From DATHTC01 sp963746805 (GTDB lineage: Bacteria > Actinomycetota > Thermoleophilia > Gaiellales > Gaiellaceae), in NCBI GenBank assembly GCA_963746805.1, contig CAVVCQ010000001.1, forward strand, positions 992,001-1,056,000: 64,000 bases of DNA, read 5' to 3'. Positions 44,575-54,054 of this stretch are shown in pieces. Position 1 is the stretch's first letter. The number at the start of each line of letters is the position of its first letter. The position numbers and the translations under genes were made by a program. The notes below the pieces were generated by a model. That model was not told the origin of the DNA. It was given only the letters and a program-made list of their open reading frames with translations, and made no database searches.

Positions 44575-45318
44575 CCCGCCGCGGCACGCACGCCCACGCG
44601 CGAGGCGACGAACTGCTGCTCGTCCGCCGGCAATGCCACGCGCCGGCAGTTGATCCGGGCCACGAGGTTCTCGGGGATCGTCGCCTCGACCCAGACGTTG
44701 CCGCCGGTCCAGACGAGCTTCCTGCCCGGCTCGACGGTGCCGTCGAAGAGGAGCTTGCCCGCCGTCGAGGCGCCGCGGTAGACGGTCACGCGCGAGCCGG
44801 TGCGCACGCCCGCCAGCTCGAACGAGATCCACGAGCCCTTCGACGGCGGCACGCAGCGCGCGCCGGCGGTGCCCGCGGGGGCCGACGGCTGCGCCTGGGT
44901 GCCGCCGAGGTTCGCGATCCGGTCGGGCTCGCTCCCGCCCCACTTCCAGGCGACGGCGACGAGCGCGGCGGCCACCGCGATCCCCGCGAGAGCCACGACC
45001 AGGACGCCGGATTCGACGCGACGGTGCGCGCTGCGACGTGGCCGGGCTGCGGCGTACGCGCAACGCGGCGAGCTCGTCGTCACCGGGGACGTAGCGCGAG
45101 TTGAACTCGTCGACGTAGAGCTGCCCGTCGAGGCCGAGGTAATCGGCGTAGGCCCGCAGGAAACCCTTCACGTACGTCTGCGCGGGCAGGATCTCGAAGC
45201 GCTCGTCCTCGAGCGCGCGCAGGTACTTCGCGCGGACCTTGGTCGCCGCCTCCGCCTCGTTCAGGTCCACGCCCTGACGGAGCCGCGCCTCCTTCAGGCT
45301 GCTGCCGATCTCGAACAT
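44571..45318 (-). CDS. RodZ-like HTH membrane protein (one frameshift)
   Basis: The N-terminal HTH (FEIGSSLKEARLRQGVDLNEAEAATKVRAKYLRALEDERFEILPAQTYVKGFLRAYADYLGL) is the classic RodZ/Xre-like domain. After a break near 45050 the frame continues through a membrane helix (VLVVALAGIAVAAALVAVAW) and a DUF4115-like C-terminal domain (SWISFELAGVRTGSRVTVYRG). RodZ links MreB to cell shape; no mreB is in the window. Length fits one inserted base. Confidence 0.82.
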
Positions 45319-45354
45319 CCGCGCGCCAGTGTAGTGGCGTTTTGGCCGACCGGG

Positions 45355-45690
45355 CTAGGCGCCGATCCGGTCGAGGTACCAGTAGAACGCGAGCGCGATC
45401 CCGGCGGCGGCGGCGAGCGCGAGCGCGAGCACGCCGAGCGCCCGGCCGAGGCGCGCCCACCGGTCGCCACCGCGCGAGACGGTCCGCACCGCACGCCTGC
45501 GGCCGCGCCGCGCCAGCACGAGCGCCACGAGGCCCAGGGCGACCGCCACCGGGATCGCGACCCACGCGTCGATCAGCTCGAAGTCGCGCACGTCGGTCGT
45601 CTCCGCGACCGCGACGGCGACCGGGATCGCCGCGGCAGCGAGAAACCCGAAGAGCGCCGAGGCGCCCGCGCTTGCGTTCCGCGCGATCGG
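45355..45690 (-). CDS. Small membrane protein, unknown; start unresolved
   Basis: About 111 residues with three hydrophobic segments (SALFGFLAAAAIPVAVAVAE, AWVAIPVAVALGLVALVLA, ALGVLALALAAAAGIALAFYW) and a basic loop between the second and third. It follows the ABC permease gene with no space, and no ATG, GTG or TTG is in frame near the junction. It may start inside the permease gene, or a base may be wrong. Not recognised. Confidence 0.5.
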   Translation of the reverse strand, partial: PIARNASAGASALFGFLAAAAIPVAVAVAETTDVRDFELIDAWVAIPVAVALGLVALVLARRGRRRAVRTVSRGGDRWARLGRALGVLALALAAAAGIALAFYWYLDRIGA

Positions 45691-45692
45691 AG

Positions 45693-46895
45693 CTACCCCT
45701 TGGTGTACGGCCGCCCGACGGCGGCGGGACCGACGGAGCGGCCGATGACCCCGACGAGCGCCACGAGCGTGAGCACGTACGGCAGCGTCGAGAGCAGGTT
45801 CGCGGAGATGTCGGCCTCGCGCTGGAGCGGGATCGCGAGCGCGCTCGCGAACCCGAAGAGGAGGCAGGCCCCGAAGGCGCCGAACGGGTTCCACTTGCCG
45901 AAGATGACGGCGGCCAGCGCGATGAAGCCGCGACCGGCGCTCATGTTCTCGTTGAAGGTGCCGGTGAAGCCGATCGAGAGGTAGGCCCCGCCGAGCGCCG
46001 CGAGCATGCCCGAGATGACGACCGCGACGTAGCGGACGCCGTAGACGGAGATCCCGACCGTGTCCGCGGCGCGGGGGTGCTCGCCGACGGCACGGAGCCT
46101 CAGGCCGATCGGCGTCCGGAAGATCACGATCCAGGACAGGATCAGCAGCGCGAACATCAGCCAGATCATCAGGCTGAGGTTGCCGAAGACGTCGCCGATG
46201 AACGGAATGTCCTCGATGAAGGGAATGTTGACGGTCGGAATGCGGTCGATGTCCGACGGCGTTCCCTGCGTGCCGTAGATGTCACGGAACAGGTAGCCGG
46301 TGAGGCCGAGGGCGAGGAAGTTGATCGCGGTGCCGACGACGATCTGGTCCGCGCGTAGGTGGATGGAGAAGAACGCGTGGATGAGCGCGAACAGGCCGCC
46401 GAACACCATCGCCATCAGCAGGCCGACCTGCCAGGAACCGCTCCACGCCGTCGCCCAGATCCCGAAGAAACAGCCCGCGAGCATCATCCCCTCGAGGCCG
46501 ATGTTCACGACGCCCGCGCGCTCGTTGATGATCCCGCCGATCGCCGCGAACGCGAGCGGCGTCGCGAAGCGGAGCATCGAGGCGATGAGCCCGGTGGTGA
46601 TCACGGCCTCGACGGCGGCGTCGTTCTGGCCCTGGATCCACAGGGCCGACGCGATGCCGAGGACGGAGGCGACGAGCGCCCACGCTCCGAGCTTGCGCTC
46701 GTCCCGCATGAACGCGAACAGGCCGAGCAGCGCGCCCGTGATCCCGACGCCGATGGGCGCCCCGGCCGCGTCCACGTTCCACGGCGGCAGCGACAGCCAG
46801 AAGGCGAACAGGCCGAGTCCGATGCCGCCGATCGCGGCCAGCCGCGTGTTGCCGATCTTCGCGAGCTGCGAGATGGGAGCTTCGAACGTGCTCAC
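45693..46895 (-). CDS. Nucleoside-type ABC transporter permease (second subunit)
   Basis: 400 residues with about nine to ten helices. Of the BPD_transp_2 family that works with BMP-type binding proteins. Signatures include LAFAAIGGIINERAGVVNIGLEGMMLAGCFFG and RAVGEHPRAADTVGISVYGVRYVAVVISG. It overlaps the first permease gene's stop (GTGA). Together with the next three genes it forms an importer, probably for nucleosides. Confidence 0.9.
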   Translation of the reverse strand: MSTFEAPISQLAKIGNTRLAAIGGIGLGLFAFWLSLPPWNVDAAGAPIGVGITGALLGLFAFMRDERKLGAWALVASVLGIASALWIQGQNDAAVEAVITTGLIASMLRFATPLAFAAIGGIINERAGVVNIGLEGMMLAGCFFGIWATAWSGSWQVGLLMAMVFGGLFALIHAFFSIHLRADQIVVGTAINFLALGLTGYLFRDIYGTQGTPSDIDRIPTVNIPFIEDIPFIGDVFGNLSLMIWLMFALLILSWIVIFRTPIGLRLRAVGEHPRAADTVGISVYGVRYVAVVISGMLAALGGAYLSIGFTGTFNENMSAGRGFIALAAVIFGKWNPFGAFGACLLFGFASALAIPLQREADISANLLSTLPYVLTLVALVGVIGRSVGPAAVGRPYTKG

Positions 46896-48128
46896 GATTT
46901 CATCTCCGGCTGGACTCGCGCGGGCCCGCCGAACCCGACGCGTTTGCGCAGGCCCCACGCGGACACGATCAGGAGCTCGGCGCCGACGAAGAGGATGATC
47001 AGCGCCTGGATCATCGTCGCCAGGTTGCCGGCGAGCTCCGGCGGGAAGACGTCCGGGTCGAGCTGGCGGGTCGAGGTGCCGACCTGCAGCGCACCGAAGA
47101 GCAGCGCGGCGAAGAAGATCCCGACGGCCTTGTTGCGGCCGAGCAGCGCGACCGCGATGCCGATGAACCCGATCGAACCGACGTCGAAGTCGTTCGTCGC
47201 CACGCCGATACTTCCATCCGAGGACGTCGACCGACCCGGCGATGCCGGCGAACGCGCCGGAGATCGCGAGCGCGAGGAAGTAGTTCCGACCGACCGAGAT
47301 CCCGCCGTAGCGCGCCCCCTCGGGGTTGAACCCGACGGCGCGGACCTCGTAGCCGAGCGTCGTGCGGTTCAGGATCACCGAGTACACGACGAGGGCGGCG
47401 ATGGAGATGAAGATGCCGGCGTGGAGCGGCTGGAGCCCGCTGCCGATCGTCCAGAGCTTCGCCGAATCGAAGATGTCGTCGGAGCGGGGAATCGACGGCT
47501 CCGCGCCCTGGAGGGGTCCGTTGAGCTCGACGAGGTACTGGCCCACGTAGATCGCGACCCAGTTGAGCATGATCGTCGTGATCACCTCGTGCGCCCCGAC
47601 GGTGGCGCGGAGGATCCCCGCGATCCCGCCCCAGATGAAGCCGGCCAGGAGCGAGGCAGCGACGCAGAGGAGGACGTGGAGCGGCCGCGGCAGCCCGTCG
47701 AAGTGGAGGCCGACGAACAGGGCCGCCATCAGCCCGACCCAGTACTGGCCCTGACCGCCGATGTTGAACATCCCGCAGCGGAACGCGAACGCCACCGCGA
47801 GCGCGGTGAGGATCAGCGGCGTCGTGATGATCAGCGTCTGCTGGAGATCGCTCCACGCGGCCCGCGTCTCCTGGCCGGTCAGCCAGAGATAGGGGTAGTT
47901 GAGCCCCGTCCCCTCGAAGATCGCCTGGTAGGCGCCGAAGGGGCTGTGGCCCGTGGAGAGGATGACGATGCCGCCGACGAAGAAGGCGAGCACCGCCGCC
48001 GCGAACGGCACGAGGATGCCGCCGGCGCGCGTCGAGAACCAGTGCGCGACCGCCTTCGTGCCCGTGAGCTCCGGCTCCTCGGCCGGCGGCGACACGGGCG
48101 GCCCGGCGGGCGGCTGCGGCTCAGTCAC
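46892..48128 (-). CDS. Nucleoside-type ABC transporter permease (first subunit, one frameshift)
   Basis: Proline-rich N-terminus, then helices and the family pattern FAFRCGMFNIGGQGQYWVGLMAALFV, GAHEVITTIMLNWVAIYVGQYL and RAVGFNPEGARYGGISVGRNYFLALAISGAFAGIAGSVDVLG. Near 47211 one extra base shifts the frame; the next frame resumes GVATNDFDVGSIGFIGIAVALLGRNKAVG to the end. Length (1237) fits one inserted base. GTG start overlapping the ATPase stop. Confidence 0.88.
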
Positions 48129-49657
48129 GCGGCTTCGGGCTCCTGCCGGCGCCCGCCGGTCATCGCGATGCCGAGCTCGTGCTCGGACACGGACGGGTCG
48201 TACTCGCCGACGATCCGGCCCTCGTAGAGGACGAGGATGCGATCCGACAGGGAGAGGACCTCGTCGAGCTCGAACGAGACGAGCAGGATCCCGCGGCCCT
48301 CGTCCCGCTCGCCGACGAGACGCCGGTGGACGAACTCGATCGCGCCGACGTCGAGGCCGCGGGTCGGCTGCGCCGCGACGAGCACGTTCGGGTTGCGGTT
48401 GACCTCGCGCGCGATCACGACCTTCTGCTGGTTCCCGCCCGAGAGGGAGGCCGCCGGCGTCTGCGGGCTGCCGCCGCGGACGTCGAACTCGCGTAGCAGC
48501 CGCTTCGCGACCTGGACGAGCCGGTTCGGGAAGAGCCAGCCGAAGCGCGAGTTCGGCACGTGGTCGTAGTCGTGGAGCGCGAGGTTCTCGGCCAGCGAGA
48601 AGTCGAGGATGAGCCCGCGCCGGTGCCGGTCCTCCGGGATGTGGCCGAGCCCCGCGTCGAGCGAATGCTTCGCGTTCTCGCCGGTGACGTCGACGCTGCC
48701 GATGACGACGCGACCCGCCTCGATCTTGCGGAGCCCCGTGATCGCGTCGATGAGCTCGCTCTGGCCGTTGCCGTCGACGCCGGCGATGCCCACGATCTCG
48801 CCCGCGCGTACGTCGAAGCTGACGCCGCGCACGGCCTCGAGCCCGCGCTCGTCGCGCACCTGCAGGTCCTCGACGTGGAGGATCGTGTCACCCGGCTGCG
48901 ACGGCGCCCCCTTGTCGACGCGCAGCAGCACCTCGCGCCCGACCATGAGCGTCGCGAGACTGTCCTCCGTCGCGCCCTCGCGCGGCACGGTCTCGATCGT
49001 CTTGCCGCGCCGCAGGACGGTGACGCGGTCGGCGATGTCGAGCACCTCGTGGAGCTTGTGGGTGATGAAGATGATGGACTTGCCCTCGGCCTGGAGCGAG
49101 CGCAGGATCGCGAACAGCTCGTCGGCCTCCTGCGGCGTCAGCACCGCCGTGGGCTCGTCGAGGATGAGGATGTCGGCGCCGCGGTAGAGCGCCTTCAGGA
49201 TCTCGACCCGCTGCTGCTGGCCGACGGAGATCGACTGGATCTTCGCGTCGGGCTGCACGGCGAGCCCGAAGCGCTTCGAGATGTCGCGCACCCGCTCGCG
49301 GGCGTCGTCCATGTTCATGAACGGCCCGCGGCTCGGCTCGACGCCGAGGACGATGTTCTCGGTCACCGTCATCACGGGGATGAGCATGAAGTGCTGGTGC
49401 ACCATGCCGATCCCGAGGTCGATCGCCTCGTTGGGCGAGCTGATCCGCTTCGGTTCCCCTCGCATGCGGATCTCGCCCTCGTCCGGGTGGTAGAGCCCGT
49501 AGAGGATGTTCATGAGCGTCGACTTGCCGGCGCCGTTCTCGCCGAGGAGCGCGTGCACCTCGCCGGCGCGGAGCTCGAAGTCGACCGAGTCGTTGGCGAC
49601 GACTCCCGGGAACCGCTTCGTGATGCCCTTCAGCTCGAGAAGAGGCGCGTCTGCCAT
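48125..49657 (-). CDS. ABC transporter ATP-binding protein, two domains (NupO/YufO-like)
   Basis: 510 residues with tandem ABC domains. Domain 1 has Walker A LLGENGAGKSTLMNILYG, signature SVGQQQRVEILKALYRGADILILDEPT. Domain 2 has a degenerate P-loop (GVDGNGQSELIDAITG) and signature LSGGNQQKVVIAREVNRNPNVLVAAQPTRGLD. This is the usual asymmetry in sugar and nucleoside importers of this class. ATG start; a strong hairpin separates it from the binding-protein gene. Confidence 0.93.
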   Translation of the reverse strand: MADAPLLELKGITKRFPGVVANDSVDFELRAGEVHALLGENGAGKSTLMNILYGLYHPDEGEIRMRGEPKRISSPNEAIDLGIGMVHQHFMLIPVMTVTENIVLGVEPSRGPFMNMDDARERVRDISKRFGLAVQPDAKIQSISVGQQQRVEILKALYRGADILILDEPTAVLTPQEADELFAILRSLQAEGKSIIFITHKLHEVLDIADRVTVLRRGKTIETVPREGATEDSLATLMVGREVLLRVDKGAPSQPGDTILHVEDLQVRDERGLEAVRGVSFDVRAGEIVGIAGVDGNGQSELIDAITGLRKIEAGRVVIGSVDVTGENAKHSLDAGLGHIPEDRHRRGLILDFSLAENLALHDYDHVPNSRFGWLFPNRLVQVAKRLLREFDVRGGSPQTPAASLSGGNQQKVVIAREVNRNPNVLVAAQPTRGLDVGAIEFVHRRLVGERDEGRGILLVSFELDEVLSLSDRILVLYEGRIVGEYDPSVSEHELGIAMTGGRRQEPEAA

Positions 49658-49672
49658 GTGGGTGAGAGCGTA

Positions 49673-49700
49673 ACGGGGCGGGCGACGCCGCCCGCCCCGT
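49673..49700 (-). terminator. Hairpin between binding-protein and ATPase genes
   Basis: A perfect 12-base-pair stem ACGGGGCGGGCG (49673-49684) with 49689-49700 and a four-base loop, in the 56-base gap. Placed after the binding-protein gene, it could stop most transcripts or protect the 3' end, giving more binding protein than transporter. Confidence 0.75.
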
Positions 49701-49713
49701 CGACGCCTTGGGT

Positions 49714-50781
49714 CTACCCCACCGTGTCCGGGATGTCGATCTCCCCGGCGATGATCATCTGCTTCTGCTCCTCGATCTCGTCGAGCAGCTCCTGCGACAC
49801 CTCGCTGCTCGTCTCGCCGAGACCGACGCCGTCGTTCTCGAGCGTGAACTCGGAGACACCGCCGCCCTCGAACTCACCGTTCGCGGCGGCCTCGATCGTC
49901 GACTTCACGGCGACGTCGACGCGCTTGACCGCGCTCGTGAGGATGTGGTCGCCCAGGAACGCCTGGTCCTTGTCGACCCCGATGCCCCAGACGCTCTTCT
50001 CCTTCGCGGCGTCGAGCGCCCCGAGGCCGCAGCCGCCCGCGACCTGGAAGACGACGTCCGAGCCCTTGGAGATCTGGTCGAGCGCGATCTCCTTGCACGG
50101 CGCCGGGTCGACGAACTCCTGCGAGTACCCGTTCAGGACCTTGATGTCCGGATTCGCTGCCTTCGCACCTGCCTGGTACCCGGCGATGAAGCGGTCGACC
50201 GGCGGGATCTTCTGGCCGCCGACGCTCGAGATCGTGCCGGTCTTGCTCATCTTCGCCGCCATGTAGCCGGCGAGGTACCCGACCTCCTGCTCACGGAAGA
50301 GCAGGCCCTGGAGGTTCGGCAGCTCGCAGGACTTCGTCTCCTCGCAACCCTCGCCGCCGTAGGCGAAGTCGATGATCGCGAAGTTCGTGTCGGGGAACTG
50401 CTCGGCCGCCTGGTGGGTGGACTCCCCCATCAGGAACCCGTTCGTGACGATCAGGTTCGAGCCCTCCTCGGCGAGCGTGGAGAGGTTCGGGATGTAGTCC
50501 GCGTCGGACTTGGACTCGAGCACACGGCCCTCGACGCCGAACTCCGACTCGGCCTCCTCGAGACCCGTGTTCGCGAGCTCGTTGAACCCACGGTCGTTCA
50601 GGCCGCCGATGTCGGTCACGAGCCCGACGCTGATTGCCTCGGCCGCCCCGCCGCCGGTCGACGTCTCGCTCGCGGCTGTGTCGCCCGCGCCCTCCTCGTC
50701 GTCGTCGCTGCCGCAGCCGGCCGCGACGAGAACGAGCGTGGCCGCAAGCGCAGCGAACAGCCACAGAAGTTTCTTGCTCAA
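49714..50781 (-). CDS. BMP-family substrate-binding lipoprotein (PnrA-like)
   Basis: 355 residues. TTG start with AGGAGG upstream. Lipobox AAGC with lipid Cys23, then a low-complexity acidic linker. The BMP/PnrA fold shows in ISVGLVTDIGGLNDRGFNELANTGLEEA, LIVTNGFLMGEST and FQVAGGCGLGALDAAKE. Known members bind purine nucleosides. Its downstream ATPase and permeases, and nearby nucleoside hydrolase and ribokinase genes, agree with nucleoside uptake. Confidence 0.92.
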   Translation of the reverse strand: MSKKLLWLFAALAATLVLVAAGCGSDDDEEGAGDTAASETSTGGGAAEAISVGLVTDIGGLNDRGFNELANTGLEEAESEFGVEGRVLESKSDADYIPNLSTLAEEGSNLIVTNGFLMGESTHQAAEQFPDTNFAIIDFAYGGEGCEETKSCELPNLQGLLFREQEVGYLAGYMAAKMSKTGTISSVGGQKIPPVDRFIAGYQAGAKAANPDIKVLNGYSQEFVDPAPCKEIALDQISKGSDVVFQVAGGCGLGALDAAKEKSVWGIGVDKDQAFLGDHILTSAVKRVDVAVKSTIEAAANGEFEGGGVSEFTLENDGVGLGETSSEVSQELLDEIEEQKQMIIAGEIDIPDTVG

Positions 50782-50873
50782 AGAAATACGCCTCCTCTAC
50801 CCGGTTCCGATGTTGCCGCGGCGATCCTACTGAGCGAAGGCGGACGGCGCTACCACCCGTAACGAAGCCTGAA

Positions 50874-53087
50874 CTAGACCTCTTGGGAGGCAAGGAGGCG
50901 CGCGAGATCCTCCTCGGTCACCAGCACGCGGCGCGGCTTGGAGCCCTCGTAGCCGGAGATGATCCCGCGGCGCTCGAGCATGTCGATGAGCCGGCCGGCG
51001 CGCGTGTAGCCGACGCGGAGCCGCCGCTGGAGCAGCGAGACCGAGGCCGTCTGCGTCTGCACCGCGATCTCGATCGCCTTGTCGAGCAGAGGGTCCTCGT
51101 CCGGGTCGAAGTCGCCGTCGACGTCGTCGTCCGAGTCCGTGAAGACCTCCGGGAGCTCGAGCAGCGACTCGTCGAGCTGCTGCTCGCGCTGGACGCGCGC
51201 CTGCTCGACGACGAGCGTCACCTCCTCCTCCGAGACGAAGGCGCCCTGGACGCGCTGCAGGCGCGAGGTGCCGAGCGGCTTGAAGAGCATGTCGCCCTGG
51301 CCGAGGAGCGCCTCGGCCCCGGACTGGTCGAGGATCACGCGGCTGTCGGTCTGAGACGAGACGGCGAAGGCGATCCGGCTCGGGACGTTCGCCTTGATCA
51401 TCCCGGTGATCACGTCCACCGACGGCCGTTGCGTCGCGAGCACGAGGTGGATGCCGACGGCGCGGGACTTCTGCGCGAGCCGGATGACCGCGTCCTCGAC
51501 GGCCTGCGGCGAGACCATCATCAGATCGGCGAGCTCGTCGATGACGACGAGCAGGTACGGCAGCGTGTCCTCGTTCCGCTTGCGGAAGGCGCGGTTCGCC
51601 TCGGGGAGGTTCCGCGCCCGCACGAACGACAGGCGCTCGTAGCGGCGCTCCATCTCGGCGACGACGTTCGTGAGGACGGCGCTCGCCTCCTTCGGGCTCG
51701 ACACGACCGGCGTGAGCAGGTGCGGGATCGACTCGTAGTAGTTGAGCTCGATCCGCTTCGGGTCGATCAGGATCATCCGCACCTCCTCCGGCGTCGAGCG
51801 CAGGAGGATCGAGGTGAGGATCGCGTTGATGCAGCCGGACTTGCCCGAGCCGGTGGTGCCGGCGATGAGCATGTGCGGCATGCGCGCCAGGTCGGCCCAC
51901 ACGGCCGTGCCGGAGATGTCCTTGCCGAGCCAGACGGAGAGCGGGCTCGCGGTCGCGGGCAGGTCGTCGTAGATGTCGCCGAGGGTGACGAGGTTCGGGC
52001 TCGCGTTCGGGATCTCGACGCCGACGGCCTGCTTGCCGGGGATCGGCGCGAGGATCCGGATCTCCGTCGTCGCGAGCGCGTACGAGAGGTCGTCCTTGAG
52101 CGCCGCGACCTTCGACACCTTCGTGCCGGGCGCGAGCTGGAGCTCGTAGCGGGTGACGCGCGGGCCGGCGATCTGGCCGACCACGGTGGCGTCGATGCCG
52201 AAGTGCGCGAGCGTCTGGACGAGTACGCCGGCGAGGCGGTCGCTGCCCTCGGCCACACGCCCCTCGGTGGGCTTCGAGCGCTTGAGCACGCGCCGGTCGG
52301 GGAGCACGTACTCGGCCGCCGTCGGCTTCGCGTCGAAGAGGCTCGGGTGGTCGTCGTGCTCCGGCTCGTGCTCGTGCGTGTCGTCCTCCACGAGCAGCGG
52401 CGGCTGGACGAAGGTCTCGACCACGTCGGGGAAGTCGTGCTCGGCGTCCACGGGCGGCGCGAGCGTGGGCGGCGGCTTCTCCCACGTGTCGGCCGCGGCG
52501 GGCAGCGGCTGCGGCCGTGGGCGCTCGCGGCGGAGGCTCTCCGTGTGCGTTCGGAGGACGTGGCCCGAGCGGCGGAGGACGGCGCCGATCGACGCGCCCG
52601 AGAGCAGGAGGATCCCGGTCGCGAGCAGCGTGGCCCCGACGAGGGCGGCGCCGGTCGGGCCGACCGCCCACGCGACGGCGCGCTCGAGCGCCTCGCCCAG
52701 GCTGCCGCCATGCGAATCGCCCAGCGTCAGCAGCAGGCCCGGGATCGCGAAGGCCAGCCCGGTCCGGAACGGGCGCACGTCGACCAGCTCGCTGCGCGTG
52801 ACCATCAGCCCACCGACGACGACGAGCGCCGCCGGCGCGACGTACGCGCCCCAGCCGATCAGCGCGAGCGTCGCGTCCGCGACCGCGCCCCCCACGACGC
52901 CGCCCTCCCAGTCGAGATAGAGCACGCACGCGAGGAAGAGGCCGAGCGCCAGCAGTGCGAGCCCCCAGAGCTCGTGGTGGTGCTGCGGCCGTGCGGCCGC
53001 GCTGCGGGCGGCCCCGGCGCGCTTCTTCTTCCGGATCCGCGCAGGGGTCTTCGGGCGCAGTTTCCTCGTGCGCTTGCGGCGCGGCAT
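50874..53087 (-). CDS. ftsK: DNA translocase FtsK/SpoIIIE
   Basis: 737 residues. Pumps DNA through the division septum. Basic N-terminus (RRKRTRKLRPK), four membrane helices (about 40-190), an acidic linker, the motor with Walker A AGTTGSGKSGCINAIL and Walker B LLVVIDELADLMM, and the C-terminal gamma winged helix (TASVSLLQRRLRVGYTRAGRLIDMLERRGII) that reads orientation signals. Shorter than E. coli FtsK because of a short linker. Confidence 0.95.
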   Translation of the reverse strand: MPRRKRTRKLRPKTPARIRKKKRAGAARSAAARPQHHHELWGLALLALGLFLACVLYLDWEGGVVGGAVADATLALIGWGAYVAPAALVVVGGLMVTRSELVDVRPFRTGLAFAIPGLLLTLGDSHGGSLGEALERAVAWAVGPTGAALVGATLLATGILLLSGASIGAVLRRSGHVLRTHTESLRRERPRPQPLPAAADTWEKPPPTLAPPVDAEHDFPDVVETFVQPPLLVEDDTHEHEPEHDDHPSLFDAKPTAAEYVLPDRRVLKRSKPTEGRVAEGSDRLAGVLVQTLAHFGIDATVVGQIAGPRVTRYELQLAPGTKVSKVAALKDDLSYALATTEIRILAPIPGKQAVGVEIPNASPNLVTLGDIYDDLPATASPLSVWLGKDISGTAVWADLARMPHMLIAGTTGSGKSGCINAILTSILLRSTPEEVRMILIDPKRIELNYYESIPHLLTPVVSSPKEASAVLTNVVAEMERRYERLSFVRARNLPEANRAFRKRNEDTLPYLLVVIDELADLMMVSPQAVEDAVIRLAQKSRAVGIHLVLATQRPSVDVITGMIKANVPSRIAFAVSSQTDSRVILDQSGAEALLGQGDMLFKPLGTSRLQRVQGAFVSEEEVTLVVEQARVQREQQLDESLLELPEVFTDSDDDVDGDFDPDEDPLLDKAIEIAVQTQTASVSLLQRRLRVGYTRAGRLIDMLERRGIISGYEGSKPRRVLVTEEDLARLLASQEV

Positions 53088-53121
53088 GGTGCGGCTCTTC
53101 GCCGCCCGCGGCCCGGCTCCT

Positions 53122-54054
53122 CTACGCGAACGTCTCGAGCCGCCCGAGCAGGAGCGCGAAGAAGGCGTCGCGGTCGATGCGGACGCCGACGTGACAGTTG
53201 GGCTCGTTCCCCGTCCGCTTCCAGAGGTCGACGACGGTGCGCCCGCGGCAGAGCTCCGACTGGCAGTCGACGACGACGTGCCGGTGCGCGGTCTCGACGA
53301 CGTCGCCCCGGATCACGTGCGCGACGGCGACCGCGTCGTGGATCGGCGAGTCCTCGCTGCCGTACGTGGTGCGGTGGTAGATCGAGAAGAAGTCGTAGAG
53401 CTCGGCGACGAAGCGTCCGACCTTGCCGCCCTCCTCGCGCAGGCGGTCGGCCATCGCGCGGGTCATCAACGCCTCGTGCGTGACGTCGAGGCCGATCATC
53501 GTCAGGTCGATGCCGCTCGTGAACACGCGCTGCGCCGCCTCGGGGTCGGCCCAGACGTTGAACTCCGCTGCCGGCGTGACATTCCCCTCGGCGATCGCGC
53601 CGCCCATCAGCACGATCCGCTCGATCCGCCGCGCCTCGTCCGGGTAGCGCGCGAGGAAGAGGCCGACGTTCGTCAGCGGTCCGACCGGGATCAGCGTGAC
53701 CGGCCCCGGTGCCGCCATGACCTTCTCGGCGATGAAGTCGACCGCGTGGAGCCTGTGCGCCGGCCGGCTCGGCGGCGGCAGGCTCGGCCCGTCGAGGCCC
53801 GACTCCCCGTGGACGTGCGCGGCGACCCAGCGTTCGCGCACGAGCGGCCGCTCCGCCCCGGCGGCGACCTCGACGTCGTCGCGGCCGAGCAGGTCGAGCA
53901 CGCGGATCGCGTTCGCCGTCGTCTTCTCGAGCGTCTGGTTGCCCGACACGGTCGTGATCCCGAGCACGTCGAGCTCGGGGCTCGCGAGCGCGAGCAGGAT
54001 CGCGATCGCGTCGTCGTGGCCCGGGTCGCAGTCGATCAGGACGGGGATCGCCAT
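53122..54054 (-). CDS. Inosine-uridine-preferring nucleoside hydrolase
   Basis: 310 residues. Splits nucleosides to base and ribose. The calcium-binding DxDxGxDD motif is complete (LIDCDPGHDDA, residues 6-16); also VGPLTNVGLFLARYP and ERIVLMGGAIAEGNVTPAAEFNVWADPEAA. It overlaps the ribokinase gene by 19 bases, so released ribose can be phosphorylated by the co-expressed kinase. Confidence 0.92.
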   Translation of the reverse strand: MAIPVLIDCDPGHDDAIAILLALASPELDVLGITTVSGNQTLEKTTANAIRVLDLLGRDDVEVAAGAERPLVRERWVAAHVHGESGLDGPSLPPPSRPAHRLHAVDFIAEKVMAAPGPVTLIPVGPLTNVGLFLARYPDEARRIERIVLMGGAIAEGNVTPAAEFNVWADPEAAQRVFTSGIDLTMIGLDVTHEALMTRAMADRLREEGGKVGRFVAELYDFFSIYHRTTYGSEDSPIHDAVAVAHVIRGDVVETAHRHVVVDCQSELCRGRTVVDLWKRTGNEPNCHVGVRIDRDAFFALLLGRLETFA